A stretch of DNA of 64,000 nucleotides. Source: Labrenzia sp. THAF82. GTDB lineage: Bacteria > Pseudomonadota > Alphaproteobacteria > Rhizobiales > Stappiaceae. Under the pieces are notes generated by a model. It was given only the letters and a program-made list of their open reading frames with translations. It did no database searches and was not told where the DNA came from. How positions within the stretch are numbered: the stretch's first letter is position 1; every line of letters begins with the position of its first letter. Both the position numbers and the translations under genes were made by a program. Of this stretch, positions 15,590 to 24,041 are shown piece by piece. The stretch lies in contig NZ_CP045354.1 of assembly GCF_009363435.1 (NCBI RefSeq), positions 5,918,501 to 5,982,500 on the forward strand, written 5' to 3'.

Positions 15590-16765
15590 TTATCCGACAA
15601 GCTCCTCGGAGATCAGGTAATCACACATTTCACGAAGCGCTCCCTTGCCGCCTCCGTTTTTCAGCACGATCCCGGCGACTGCCAGTGCGGTTTCATGTGC
15701 ATCGGCCGGAGCAAAGGACAGACCGGCTGCTTTCATGCAGTCTATGTCGTTGACGTCATTGCCAATGTAAACGATCTCACTCCATTTCAGTCCCTGCTCC
15801 CTGCACCAGGCGTCCAGAACGGGAAGCTTGTCGTCGACCTGGTTCAACACCTCCATCTTGAGCTTTGCGGCCCTGGCCCGGACGACCGGATTGGCTTCCT
15901 TTGATAGGATAAGCAGCCTCGTGCCGCGTTTGCGCAGCAGCTCCAGACCGAGCCCGTCGCGCCGGTTGCAGGAGACGGATTCAACGCCGTTCTCGCTCAC
16001 CTGCACTCTGTCGTCGGTGTGCACGCCGTCGAAATCCGTTACCACGGCGGCGATACTGCCGGGCCTGACGGATGTCCTAGCCGGCTGCTCCCTGACCGAC
16101 AGAAAGGCCTCGACGAAATCCCAGTCATCCTGATCGTCGATTTCCGCCGCCGGTCCCGGGACGGACACCAGCGCGACCGGTCCGCAGAACCGTTCCTTCC
16201 GGTCCAGGAAATCGGCGACGCGCATGGCGTAGATGGCACCGTTTTCGCGGTAGCGCGGTTTCATGTCCTGCCGTCTCTGACGGGGTTTCGTGTGGTCGTG
16301 CGTGATGCCTTCCGCGAAGCCGTCGTCACCCTCGTGCCAGATGAACCCGTGGTCTTCAACCACCGAAAGCGCGGCACTCGCACCCTTCGCCACCAGGGTC
16401 TCAAGCGCGGTATCGATGTCTTCGGGCCGAGTGAACGGCGACGTGCATTGCAAGAACACCATATGCTCCGGCAACGGACGCCCGTCCTCTCGCAGCCGAT
16501 CCAGAACGTGCAGAAGGGCACTTTCCGAGCTTGCAGTGCTGCCGCTGAGGTCGTCAGGCCGTTCGACCACCGTCGCTCCGGCCTCGGCCGCGACGCGCGC
16601 GATCCCGGCGTCGTCGGTCGACACGTATACGGTTGCGACCTGGCGCGCCTGAAGCGCGGCCTTCACAGTGCGTGCGACAAGCGGCATCCCGAGGAGCGGA
16701 CGGACGTTCTTGCCGGGCAGGCCGATAGAACCTCCCCGGGCCGGAATGATGGCAATGGCATCCAT
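15590..16765 (-). CDS. neuA: CMP-nonulosonate cytidylyltransferase fused to KdsC-like HAD domain
   Basis: A 391-residue fusion. Residues 1-225 form an acylneuraminate cytidylyltransferase (IIPARGGSIGLPGKN at 6-20, QCTSPF near 106-111, ENGAIYAM near 174-181), which activates a nonulosonic acid with CTP. Residues about 236-391 form a HAD type C0 phosphatase like KdsC, with nucleophile and acid D244-x-D246 in TDFDGVHTDD and the GNDVNDIDCMKAAG motif near 335-348. Animal CMP-sialate synthetases also carry a C-terminal KdsC-like domain. Here the catalytic aspartates are present, so the domain may dephosphorylate a nonulosonate-9-phosphate. Start is ATG 16765, five bases after neuB; the frame is open further into neuB. 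Confidence 0.85.
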   Translation of the reverse strand: MDAIAIIPARGGSIGLPGKNVRPLLGMPLVARTVKAALQARQVATVYVSTDDAGIARVAAEAGATVVERPDDLSGSTASSESALLHVLDRLREDGRPLPEHMVFLQCTSPFTRPEDIDTALETLVAKGASAALSVVEDHGFIWHEGDDGFAEGITHDHTKPRQRRQDMKPRYRENGAIYAMRVADFLDRKERFCGPVALVSVPGPAAEIDDQDDWDFVEAFLSVREQPARTSVRPGSIAAVVTDFDGVHTDDRVQVSENGVESVSCNRRDGLGLELLRKRGTRLLILSKEANPVVRARAAKLKMEVLNQVDDKLPVLDAWCREQGLKWSEIVYIGNDVNDIDCMKAAGLSFAPADAHETALAVAGIVLKNGGGKGALREMCDYLISEELVG

Positions 16766-16770
16766 AGCAC

Positions 16771-17700
16771 TTAAGACACTTGGCGGATGTTCGCCCCGTG
16801 TTTTTCCTCGCGCCACTTCAGCTTGTCACGCTGAACCTTTTCGACGTCCAGGAGATCCGACTTCTTGAATTCAAGTGCCTTAGCAACGTTCCGCAGGTCG
16901 CGGCACATGCGGCGGAGCCCATCCGGCTCCAGGCTGGCAGCGTGGTCGGTGCCTTTCCATGTCCGGTCAAGCGTGAAGTGGCGTTCGATATACTCGAACT
17001 TGCCCTTGCCGTAGCGCTCGTAACCTGCAGCTCCGAGAGCCATAGCGGCAACATCGGCTGCGATACCGAGATGGTGGCCGGAAAAACCGATGGACTTCAC
17101 GCGGTCACCGAACTTTTCCTGAAGGTTGTTGATTTCCATCAGACAAAGGTCTTCAAACGCGACCGGATAGCCGGACGTGCAGGCATAGACCACGAGGTCC
17201 TTGGCACGGCCATGCTTCTCGTAGAAGGCAATCACCTTCTCAATTTCGTCGCGGGTGGTCATACCGGTCGAAACGTGGATTTCACCATCATAATTCTTGC
17301 AGAGGAATTCCTGCAAAACGAAGTGCTGATTGGTTGCCGACGGCAACTTGATCAGGTTCGGTTTCAACGAGGCGATTTCCTGCGCAGAGGTCACGTCCCA
17401 CACTGAGGTGGAATAGTCGATACCGGCAAAGCGGCACTCTTCCTGCAATTCCTTATGCTGACCGACGGAGAATTCTAGAAACTCACGGTGCTCACCGTAG
17501 GTGGCGCCGTAGGCATTCTCGGGAACGGGGTGCGGGGTTTTATACTCTTCTGCCGTCAAAAGCTCTCGGTTGTGCCGCTTCTGGAACTTGGCAACATCGG
17601 CACCGCAGATTTTACTCGCAACTTGGATCAGTTCCTTGGCGATATCCATATCGCCCTTATGGTTGCAACCGATCTCGGCAATAACCTTTACATCAACCAT
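16771..17700 (-). CDS. neuB: N-acylneuraminate/nonulosonate synthase without SAF domain
   Basis: A 309-residue NeuB-type TIM-barrel synthase that condenses phosphoenolpyruvate with a sugar to give a nonulosonic acid. Family motifs: AEIGCNHKGD near 8-17, AKFQKR near 37-42, LPSATN near 137-142, VSTGMTTRDE near 162-171 and IGFSGHHLG near 222-230. Bacterial NeuB, LegI and PseI usually run to about 335-350 residues and end in an antifreeze-like SAF domain that helps close the active site of the dimer; this protein ends at the barrel with a charged helix. The ATG has AAGAAGG before it. It opens the minus-strand operon. No NeuC-type epimerase is in the window, so the six-carbon precursor is unknown. 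Confidence 0.85.
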   Translation of the reverse strand: MVDVKVIAEIGCNHKGDMDIAKELIQVASKICGADVAKFQKRHNRELLTAEEYKTPHPVPENAYGATYGEHREFLEFSVGQHKELQEECRFAGIDYSTSVWDVTSAQEIASLKPNLIKLPSATNQHFVLQEFLCKNYDGEIHVSTGMTTRDEIEKVIAFYEKHGRAKDLVVYACTSGYPVAFEDLCLMEINNLQEKFGDRVKSIGFSGHHLGIAADVAAMALGAAGYERYGKGKFEYIERHFTLDRTWKGTDHAASLEPDGLRRMCRDLRNVAKALEFKKSDLLDVEKVQRDKLKWREEKHGANIRQVS

Positions 17701-17830
17701 CTTTGTACCTTCTTAGCCAAACCTTAGACTTGGTTAGCCTGAAAACGCTAGGTTAGGGCCGAGCCTGGAGCCCGAGCCCACTCGATGTTCTCATCCCATA
17801 TCCCTCCGACAAGAACAAGAGCAGAAAATT

Positions 17831-18910
17831 TTATTTGTATCCAACTCCAGTTCTGGGCACCGCGTCAATTCGCCAACCTAGGGTTACACATCGGCGGTCG
17901 CTATTACGCCTTTGTGACAACAGTTCGATGGCTTCACTAAATGACAGAAACCGCTGCTCCGTATGGTCGAGATAAAAGCTGTAATCCAAATAAGCTCCTG
18001 CAAACACTGCTCTAAGGGAAGCTGGCCCACGTCTGTGTGGGGCCGGTACAGCCCGATCTCGGGTCAGACCCCAGCCGCCGTAAAAGGGCATGCCGAAACA
18101 GTGGACCTCGCACCCGGCCAGAACCGCTTCGAAACCTAGCTGGCTCGAAACGCAATATACTCTAGAGCAGCCTTCGAGAAGCGCCCATGGATTGACAGGC
18201 TCTGGCGTCAATCGCAGACGGCCTTCGCTTTGACAGCGCCTTAGCGCTGTGTCCGAGTTGGCAAGCAACCGCACCAGGTCAGAATTGAAATGGCCGGACT
18301 TTCGACCAAGCAACGTCTCTGGGTGCACGCGTAGCAGGATTTCAGCCGACGGATTTTCTGCAGCGGCGACTTTGAGCATTTGCTCGAAACTGCTTGCGTC
18401 GGCACCTGCGCCGGGAACAGAGGCGTCCCCAACAGTCTGGTCAATTACTAAAACGCGCTCGCACCGATCAGAGGAGCGAAGCGCGAGACCAGTCAAGTCA
18501 TTCACCATCGCATGATTATATTTCGATAGTCGACTGGTGCGCAGCGCATCAATCGCTTGCTGGATATCCGAACCGCACTCACTTGACCGGCGCCGATTTA
18601 TATATGCCTCCATGTCGCTCGGCTGGCGCGAATCATAATAGATTCCGGTCCGATCCATAACCATGCCGACCGGCATTTCTGTATCGCCAGGCTTAATAGA
18701 CCGCAAAAACCCATCTTCGAAAGCAATATAAGGAATTTGGAGCTGACGCGCAGCGGCCCGGGCTTTAGCAGCGGTAGGCTTGTGCCCCCAACCTGCTATT
18801 GCGTCAAGACCCAACCCAAAGGGTAGATGCCGAGTTGCCGTGGCGCTAGTTTTCTGTTCCACCACGTGGCGCAGCCGCCACAAGCCGGATGTCGCAAGGC
18901 CGATTTTCAT
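17831..18910 (-). CDS. KpsC-like capsule beta-Kdo transferase, single domain
   Basis: A 359-residue Capsule_synth family protein. Motifs typical of KpsC are readable: AGWGHKPTA near 39-47, EDGFLRS near 66-72, DRTGIYYDSRQPSD near 87-100, RVHPET near 199-204, and VSSQLGFEAVLAG followed by HCFGMPFYGGWGLT at about 259-290. Canonical KpsC has two such GT domains in about 670 residues and adds a short Kdo linker to a phosphatidylglycerol anchor; only one is present here. The gene is transcribed alone, 130 bases from neuB and divergent from the Hsp70 gene. It suggests that the glycan of region 1 is lipid-anchored as a capsule, though no ABC exporter lies in the window. Confidence 0.8.
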   Translation of the reverse strand: MKIGLATSGLWRLRHVVEQKTSATATRHLPFGLGLDAIAGWGHKPTAAKARAAARQLQIPYIAFEDGFLRSIKPGDTEMPVGMVMDRTGIYYDSRQPSDMEAYINRRRSSECGSDIQQAIDALRTSRLSKYNHAMVNDLTGLALRSSDRCERVLVIDQTVGDASVPGAGADASSFEQMLKVAAAENPSAEILLRVHPETLLGRKSGHFNSDLVRLLANSDTALRRCQSEGRLRLTPEPVNPWALLEGCSRVYCVSSQLGFEAVLAGCEVHCFGMPFYGGWGLTRDRAVPAPHRRGPASLRAVFAGAYLDYSFYLDHTEQRFLSFSEAIELLSQRRNSDRRCVTLGWRIDAVPRTGVGYK

Positions 18911-19091
18911 GGTCCCAAGACCTACCTGAGTCGCATGCCTCTGTCTTCGCTTTAAAACGACGTATCGCTAACCCACGTCAGCCAATTTCCATAAGCTTTT
19001 GTTTGCAAGCAGTCTTACATCATGGCACAAACCCGCATACTCACCTCATCCAACTCTATTCTATTATCGTTCGTAAAGCTCGAATTGCACC

Positions 19092-20384
19092 TTGCCCCAA
19101 ACCATCGGCCTTGATTTCGGCACATCCAACACCGTTGCTGTTCTCGCAGGTGGTCGATCTGCCACAACGCCAGTCCATTTCCGAGATGGCGATAGCACCT
19201 TCACCTCACTGCCGACTGTTCTGAGTTTTCTTGACAAGGGTGCGGCGAAGGCGCCGCATGCGGAGGTTGGGCCCTGGGCGATCAGGCAGTTTTTGGAGAG
19301 TTTTGGGGATGTGCGGTTTATCCAGTCGCTCAAGACCTTTGCGGCCAGCGCGGCGTTCAAGGGGACGGGGATTTACGGCATACCGTTTGATTTCGAAGCG
19401 CTGATGGCAACATTTTTAAAGTGCGCTTTTGAGCGCTCGGGAAACGTTATTGACCCGGCCTCGACCCGGCTTGTCGTCGGGCGGCCGGTAGAGTTTGCAG
19501 GCTACAAGCCAGACGATCAGCTTGCCATGGCCAGATACCGGAGAGCTTTTCAGAGACTCGGATTTGAAGACATTCTCTTTGTGATGGAGCCGGTCGGCGC
19601 GGCATTTGCCTATGCACAATCGCTTGGCGAGGACACGACCATTCTCGTGGCCGACCTTGGTGGTGGCACGACGGACTATTCCTTGATGCAGTTCGAAACG
19701 CAGGCAGGGCACATGAAGGCGACGCCGCTCGGGCGCGGCGGTGTCGGTATCGCCGGCGACACGTTTGACTACCGCATCATCGACAACGTCGTCTTGCCAG
19801 AACTTGGCAAAGGGTCAGCCTATAAAAGCATGGGTAAGGTGCTCGAGATCCCGCCAAATCTCTTTTCAAATTTTGCACGCTGGCACATGCTGTCGATCTT
19901 CAAGACTTCCGATGATTTCAAGGAAATGAAAAAACTGCTCCGCTGGTGCCTGGAGCCAGACAAAATCGAGTTGTTCATCGATCTTGTCGAGGAAGATCAG
20001 GGCTATCCGCTCTATAAGGCCGTTTCAGAAACCAAAGCACAGCTTTCAGAGCAAGACGAGGCCGATCTTTTGTTCACGCCGCTTGGAAGTAATTTCAGGG
20101 CACGAATTGCGCGATCGGATTTTGAAAGCTGGATTGCGCCGGATCTAAAGAAAATGGATCTGGTACTGGACAGAACGCTTGAAAGAGCCGGACTTGAAAA
20201 CAATGACATTGACCGGGTTTTCATGACCGGCGGCACTTCCTTTGTTCCGGCCGTACGACGGCAATTCAGCGAGCGCTTTGGCGCGGACAGGATCTCCGGC
20301 GGCAATGAACTTACCTCTGTCGCGAACGGTCTTGCGTTGATCGGAGCGCGCGAAGATGCTTCCGATTGGGCACTGGCCGCGTGA
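19092..20384 (+). CDS. YegD-like Hsp70-family protein
   Basis: A 430-residue actin-fold ATPase of the Hsp70 superfamily, YegD subgroup. The phosphate-1 loop IGLDFGTSNTVAV is at residues 5-17, phosphate-2 LVADLGGGTTDYS near 186-198, and the adenosine motif FMTGGTSFVPAVRRQF near 377-392. Length matches YegD (about 450) and there is no substrate-binding domain as in DnaK, so classical chaperoning is not implied. The only start that leaves the phosphate-1 loop whole is TTG 19092, with a weak ribosome site, so expression may be low. It stands alone between capsule and metabolic genes. Function unknown. Confidence 0.82.
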   Translation: MPQTIGLDFGTSNTVAVLAGGRSATTPVHFRDGDSTFTSLPTVLSFLDKGAAKAPHAEVGPWAIRQFLESFGDVRFIQSLKTFAASAAFKGTGIYGIPFDFEALMATFLKCAFERSGNVIDPASTRLVVGRPVEFAGYKPDDQLAMARYRRAFQRLGFEDILFVMEPVGAAFAYAQSLGEDTTILVADLGGGTTDYSLMQFETQAGHMKATPLGRGGVGIAGDTFDYRIIDNVVLPELGKGSAYKSMGKVLEIPPNLFSNFARWHMLSIFKTSDDFKEMKKLLRWCLEPDKIELFIDLVEEDQGYPLYKAVSETKAQLSEQDEADLLFTPLGSNFRARIARSDFESWIAPDLKKMDLVLDRTLERAGLENNDIDRVFMTGGTSFVPAVRRQFSERFGADRISGGNELTSVANGLALIGAREDASDWALAA

Positions 20385-20401
20385 TCCCGCCAAGCGCTGG
20401 C

Positions 20402-20716
20402 TCAAAGGTCCGGCGGTGATTTCAAGGTCAGATCAATATCCACTTTGTCGCCGGCACCAACCTTCTCTTTCTTTCGTACGGCTGATTTGACAGGCAAAAG
20501 AAAGGATCCGGACGTTTTGTCCGGCCAGATGGTCGTTTGCCAGACGCTTGACCCCAATTGCGCCTTGACCTTGACCATGCCAAAGGCCTTGCCCTTGCCG
20601 TGCCCGTTCACAAAACGGATCTGGTCAGCACAGTCCTTTGGCAGCGTCACGAACGTCCAGCCACCCTTGCCCGGGTAGACCCAAAGACATGCGGAAAAGG
20701 ACAAGCGATCAAGCAT
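20402..20716 (-). CDS. DUF1905 domain protein
   Basis: A 104-residue protein of the DUF1905 family, a small beta-barrel domain often near YdeI-type proteins. Its features are the aromatic opening SFSACLWVYPGKGGW, the FVTLP strand, and the later SFLLPVKSAVRKKEKVGAGD stretch typical of the family's C-terminal half. ATG 20716 has CCGGAGCG at a good distance and excludes an N-terminal extension that does not resemble the family. It is convergent to the Hsp70 gene with only 17 bases between stops. No biochemical role is established. Confidence 0.78.
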   Translation of the reverse strand: MLDRLSFSACLWVYPGKGGWTFVTLPKDCADQIRFVNGHGKGKAFGMVKVKAQLGSSVWQTTIWPDKTSGSFLLPVKSAVRKKEKVGAGDKVDIDLTLKSPPDL

Positions 20717-20788
20717 GAAACGCTCCGGAAAAAATCCTGATTGTTGTGACTTACAGTTCGCAAGTGGTTTCAAGCTGCGGGAAACTCA

Positions 20789-21307
20789 TCAGTCCACCAG
20801 ATTGATATCGGCCATCAGATCACCTGCCGTTTCCTGCAGGGCATCGCTCAAGTCAGTTGGATCGAGGCCTGCGGGCAGCCGAAGATCGGCAGACGCCTTG
20901 AACAAGGCTTCGCCCTGCATGGAACCTGAGACAACTTCAGTCTCCAGGTTTTCGATGCTGACACCCTTGTCACTCAAAACACTGCTGATGTCGCGCAAAA
21001 TGCCGGGATGGTCTTGTGAAACCAGATCAAGATGAGCAGATGCTCCCGCAGGCGCGTCATCTCCTGCCTTATCGGAACGCAGCGTGATGTCGATGCCGTC
21101 GTCGGATAGCGCTTTGAGCTGGCTGACCAGTTCAGTTGCACTGTCACCGGCAATGGCAACGCGAACAATGCCGGCAAATTCACCTCCAAGACGGGCCATG
21201 GAGCTTTCGATCCAGTTGCCGCCCAATCCGGCAATGACCTCGGCCATCCGTTCCACGAGCCCTGGCCGATCTTTTGCGATCACCGTAAATACAAGATGGG
21301 TCTGCAT
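20789..21307 (-). CDS. GcvR-like tandem ACT-domain regulator
   Basis: A 172-residue protein with two ACT domains: residues about 3-80, beginning HLVFTVIAKDRPGLVERMAEVIA, and about 90-170, containing LDLVSQDHPGILRDISSVL. ACT pairs of this size are found in GcvR, the accessory repressor of glycine cleavage, and in many uncharacterised amino-acid sensors. The DRPG and DHPG turns, which bind amino acids in ACT domains, are both intact. ATG 21307 is chosen because the first strand begins there; the open frame continues without sense upstream. Monocistronic on the minus strand. The specific ligand cannot be deduced. Confidence 0.78.
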   Translation of the reverse strand: MQTHLVFTVIAKDRPGLVERMAEVIAGLGGNWIESSMARLGGEFAGIVRVAIAGDSATELVSQLKALSDDGIDITLRSDKAGDDAPAGASAHLDLVSQDHPGILRDISSVLSDKGVSIENLETEVVSGSMQGEALFKASADLRLPAGLDPTDLSDALQETAGDLMADINLVD

Positions 21308-21404
21308 GTTCCTAGTGCTCCAGTTCAGCGCCGTGCTCCGGCATCCGGACAATTCCGGAATGCTGAACACAAGCAGCCGGATTGTCCTGATGCCATATGG
21401 CGCT

Positions 21405-21435
21405 CACCGCGGGGAGCCGTCAACTCTCCGCGGTG
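21405..21435. terminator. Strong hairpin after the PepSY gene
   Basis: Arms at 21405-21416 and 21424-21435 pair over 12 positions (eleven Watson-Crick and one G-T) around a seven-base loop. It lies about 90 bases downstream of the PepSY stop on the minus strand and upstream of the ACT-protein start. There is no clear T tract on the minus side, so it may be a weak terminator or an mRNA-stabilising stem. Confidence 0.45.
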
Positions 21436-21526
21436 CGTTTTGATCCATTCACACTCAAGCCCTCAAATCCAGTCAAAGACCAGACTTGAGAGCATCCAGG
21501 ACCGATCATGACCCCAAACATACGTT

Positions 21527-22930
21527 TTATCCGAGCGCCCGCCTGAGCATCGGGACGCGTTTGACAATCAGATAGTCCAGTACCAGGACCGTCAGGAGCG
21601 TTACGCCAACAAGCGGGAATGCCAACGAGAGAAACAGCATCAGGATCATCGCCCCACGCCAATGCGGCAGGTTTTCAGGTGTTTTGGGCGCAAAAACTCT
21701 GAAGGCAGACCCTTTTGGGCGGCGGAGCCACCACATCACAAGTCCACTGACACATAAAAAGATCACCGACAGGCACACAAGCGTGTTGAGTATCAGGTTC
21801 CACAGCCCGACAAGGCCCATGTGGAGCGGTATGCCAACTGCCATCGCCTTACCGGCGAGCGAATAGTCGGCGAAGGATACATTTGCCAGAACACGGCCCG
21901 TGTATTGATCCACATGGACTGTGCGATCCGAAAAAGGATCTTCGGCATCCGCGCTCATGGTGTCCTGGTTGATTGTCCAGACGCCCGATTCTCCCCCAGG
22001 ATAGGCGACACGAAAGCGCGCATTGAACCCGATTTCTTCGGCAAGACTGGCGATGCTGTCGATGGTCACCGGAACACCGGGGGCGATCCCGACAATTCCC
22101 GCACCAGAGCCCGACGCCGGCATTGGCGTTTGCTCAAGCGCCCAGGGAACATCCGAAATCGCTCCGTGGTTCATCGAGGCATGCGTTTTGTCGGAGAGCG
22201 GAACTTCGTTCCATTTTTCAGCTGGAAACGTGTTCCAGGCCTGAACCAGTTTGCCACCCCAGATGCCTGTCCAGGCCATACCGGTGATCAGGAAAAGAAC
22301 CAAAAGAAGCGAGACGTATATCCCGATACCTTCGTGAAGTATCTTCCAAACCGGGCGACCACGACCCCCAATGACGGGGAGGAGCGCACGCACAAAGGAT
22401 CTGTCGCGCGGCCACCACAGGTAAAGGCCTGTCACGGTGAGCACGATGGCAAAGCCGGCTGCTATTTCCAGAAGGCGGTCACCTGTCGTTCCGAGAAGAA
22501 GATCACTGTGAATGCTGTCGGCAAAATCATACCAGCCATCCCGGCGCACCCAGGTCTCGACAATGCCACCTTGATACGGGTCGACGGCCACCATGGACTG
22601 GACACCGTCGGAGTTGATCCTGAAGACGGACACACTTTCAGCGCTCCGGCCTTTCAGCCACTCCACAAGCGTGCTGCCGGGCTGGCTCGCCAAAGCAGCG
22701 GCGGCCTGGTCGGATATGGGCATCGGCGTTTCGCCCACCTTTGGCACATGAATGTTTTCGCCATCCCTTCCGTCGAAATAACCGACATACATCATCGTCA
22801 TTCCGGTGACCGCCAAGGTCATCAGAAAGGGTATGACAAACAGGCCCGCATAAAAGTGCCAGCGCCAGGCGGCCAGGTAAAACCGGCTGGGTGCGGAGGC
22901 GTTTCCAGCATCCTCAGTATTGATTGACAT
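21527..22930 (-). CDS. PepSY-associated transmembrane protein (PiuB-like)
   Basis: A 467-residue inner-membrane protein of the PepSY_TM family. The first helix follows WRWHFYAGLFVIPFLM at about 23-38; further hydrophobic segments lie near 165-185, 208-230, 375-400 and 430-455, with large periplasmic PepSY-containing loops between them. Homologues are often in iron-uptake or reductase loci and may carry haem through conserved histidines, several of which (WRWHF, LHEG, HMGL) are visible here. It is followed upstream by a DUF2946 gene on the same strand, an association frequently seen for copper or iron handling. The substrate is unknown. Confidence 0.82.
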   Translation of the reverse strand: MSINTEDAGNASAPSRFYLAAWRWHFYAGLFVIPFLMTLAVTGMTMMYVGYFDGRDGENIHVPKVGETPMPISDQAAAALASQPGSTLVEWLKGRSAESVSVFRINSDGVQSMVAVDPYQGGIVETWVRRDGWYDFADSIHSDLLLGTTGDRLLEIAAGFAIVLTVTGLYLWWPRDRSFVRALLPVIGGRGRPVWKILHEGIGIYVSLLLVLFLITGMAWTGIWGGKLVQAWNTFPAEKWNEVPLSDKTHASMNHGAISDVPWALEQTPMPASGSGAGIVGIAPGVPVTIDSIASLAEEIGFNARFRVAYPGGESGVWTINQDTMSADAEDPFSDRTVHVDQYTGRVLANVSFADYSLAGKAMAVGIPLHMGLVGLWNLILNTLVCLSVIFLCVSGLVMWWLRRPKGSAFRVFAPKTPENLPHWRGAMILMLFLSLAFPLVGVTLLTVLVLDYLIVKRVPMLRRALG

Positions 22931-23015
22931 GAGAACTCCATAGCGAAGTCGATCACCATTGCTTTCTGCAGGTGCGGCTTCTGGTCAGACTGAATTTTTG
23001 ATTGAGGAAAGTCGG

Positions 23016-23381
23016 TCAAACCAATCTGGGAGGCGCTCGCGCACCATGCTGGCCTGTCGAGCTTCTCGTCACCCAAACCATTGTCTGGAAGGGCACATGT
23101 TGCTCGGAGTTCCGTGGCGCGTCCCAGCAACCCGCACAAGCATGAAGAAGTGCAAACACACCAGCAACAGCAAAAACACAGTGCTTTAGTGCGTCGTCGT
23201 CCGAATCGCTATCGGAGGGGATTTCGGCACCGTTGGCGTCCAGAGTGACAGTTCTCAACCCTTCAGCCGTACAAAGTGTAACGGTGAAGGTGCCATCCAC
23301 CTGCACTGTGGGCATAAAGCCCTTCGGCAAGAGGGCAACAAAAAGAAAAGGCAGCAGAAGCAGTGTTCTGATCACCTTCAT
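23016..23381 (-). CDS. DUF2946 family small exported protein
   Basis: A 121-residue protein. A signal-like hydrophobic segment (RTLLLLPFLFVALLPKGFMP, residues 4-23) is followed by a beta-rich part with TVTLCTAEGLRTVTLD and a second hydrophobic stretch containing HACAGCWDAP near 90-99. The Leu-Pro-x-Gly-Phe-Met-Pro element and the Cys of TLCTAEG fit DUF2946. Cys and His residues suggest metal handling, but nothing is proved. ATG 23381 is the best start; the frame is open to 23465 with hydrophilic, non-family sequence. It lies 85 bases before the PepSY gene and is probably cotranscribed with it. Confidence 0.65.
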   Translation of the reverse strand: MKVIRTLLLLPFLFVALLPKGFMPTVQVDGTFTVTLCTAEGLRTVTLDANGAEIPSDSDSDDDALKHCVFAVAGVFALLHACAGCWDAPRNSEQHVPFQTMVWVTRSSTGQHGARAPPRLV

Positions 23382-23798
23382 CGAATCCGGGCCTGTTTTC
23401 CGGAAACGTTCCACGCCGTCGATGCTCCTCTCTTCACGCAGGTCGATCTCTAGACCAGCGCCCATACGAACACAAACGCAACCTCAACGAACCACAACTT
23501 TTGATAGTCGCATCAGCATTTCCGGCCATTTTTCACAAGTTGTCTGTATGCGCCTCAAGATGTCGCTTTCGCGCTTGATCCTCCTGTGGCCCTCCCCTAA
23601 TGTGCCGCGACCTGACGGCGTCCTTTTGAAGGGACTGAGAGCGATTCCGGATGCGGTTGACCCAAACAGGGGACCAATGCCGGAGCTGTCCAAGGCACAA
23701 GCGATGATCCGGTGAAGCGCCGGACCCTTGCGCGTGTTTGCTTTCATCTCCCCAACAGGATTGTCGACGATAACCTGCCTTTTGAGGGGGAGAGAGAG
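23382..23798. other. Gene-free leader of the cobalamin operon
   Basis: No credible coding sequence in 417 bases; the open frames lack ribosome sites and family resemblance. It separates the divergent DUF2946 gene from the cobalamin operon and must hold the operon promoter. Near the 3-prime end, GTCGACGATAACCTGCC (23763-23779) partly resembles the B12 box of cobalamin riboswitches, and GCCGGAGCTGTCC (23679-23691) partly resembles a core strand, but the invariant GCAACTGT and GCCACTG elements are missing. I therefore do not call a riboswitch. Confidence 0.5.
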
Positions 23799-24041
23799 AT
23801 GTTTCACCGGACCGTTTTAACCGGCCTTACCACCGCGATGTTGCCGACATCTGCGTTTGCACATGGTGGTCACCTTGGCGAACTTGCCGGACACTCCCAC
23901 TGGGTTGGGGTCGCAGCGATTGCCGGCGCTGCTCTGGTTGCCGGCCTTGTCGCTTTGAAGGACCGCAAGCAAAAGAAATCCGAAGATCCGACTGATGCAG
24001 ATGTTGAAGACACGAAAACTGCCGGGGAAGCTGCTCAATGA
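23799..24041 (+). CDS. Small exported/membrane protein at head of cobalamin operon
   Basis: An 80-residue protein. The N-terminus (LTGLTTAMLPTSAFAHGG) looks like a signal peptide with an AFA-H cleavage site; then come HLGELAGHSHWVG, a hydrophobic helix VAAIAGAALVAGLVAL at about 38-53, and a charged, Lys/Glu/Asp-rich tail. The His residues near the predicted mature N-terminus could bind a metal. GGGGGAGAGAG precedes the ATG. Its stop overlaps cbiX by ATGA, so it is cotranscribed with the cobaltochelatase and may assist cobalt delivery, an inference from position only. I recall similar small proteins in Rhodobacterales annotated as DUF6732. Confidence 0.7.
   Translation: MFHRTVLTGLTTAMLPTSAFAHGGHLGELAGHSHWVGVAAIAGAALVAGLVALKDRKQKKSEDPTDADVEDTKTAGEAAQ

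Noticed and set aside
21821..22927. 368-codon plus-strand frame opposite the PepSY gene
   Set aside because: Antisense shadow; the minus-strand product has correct helices and family motifs.
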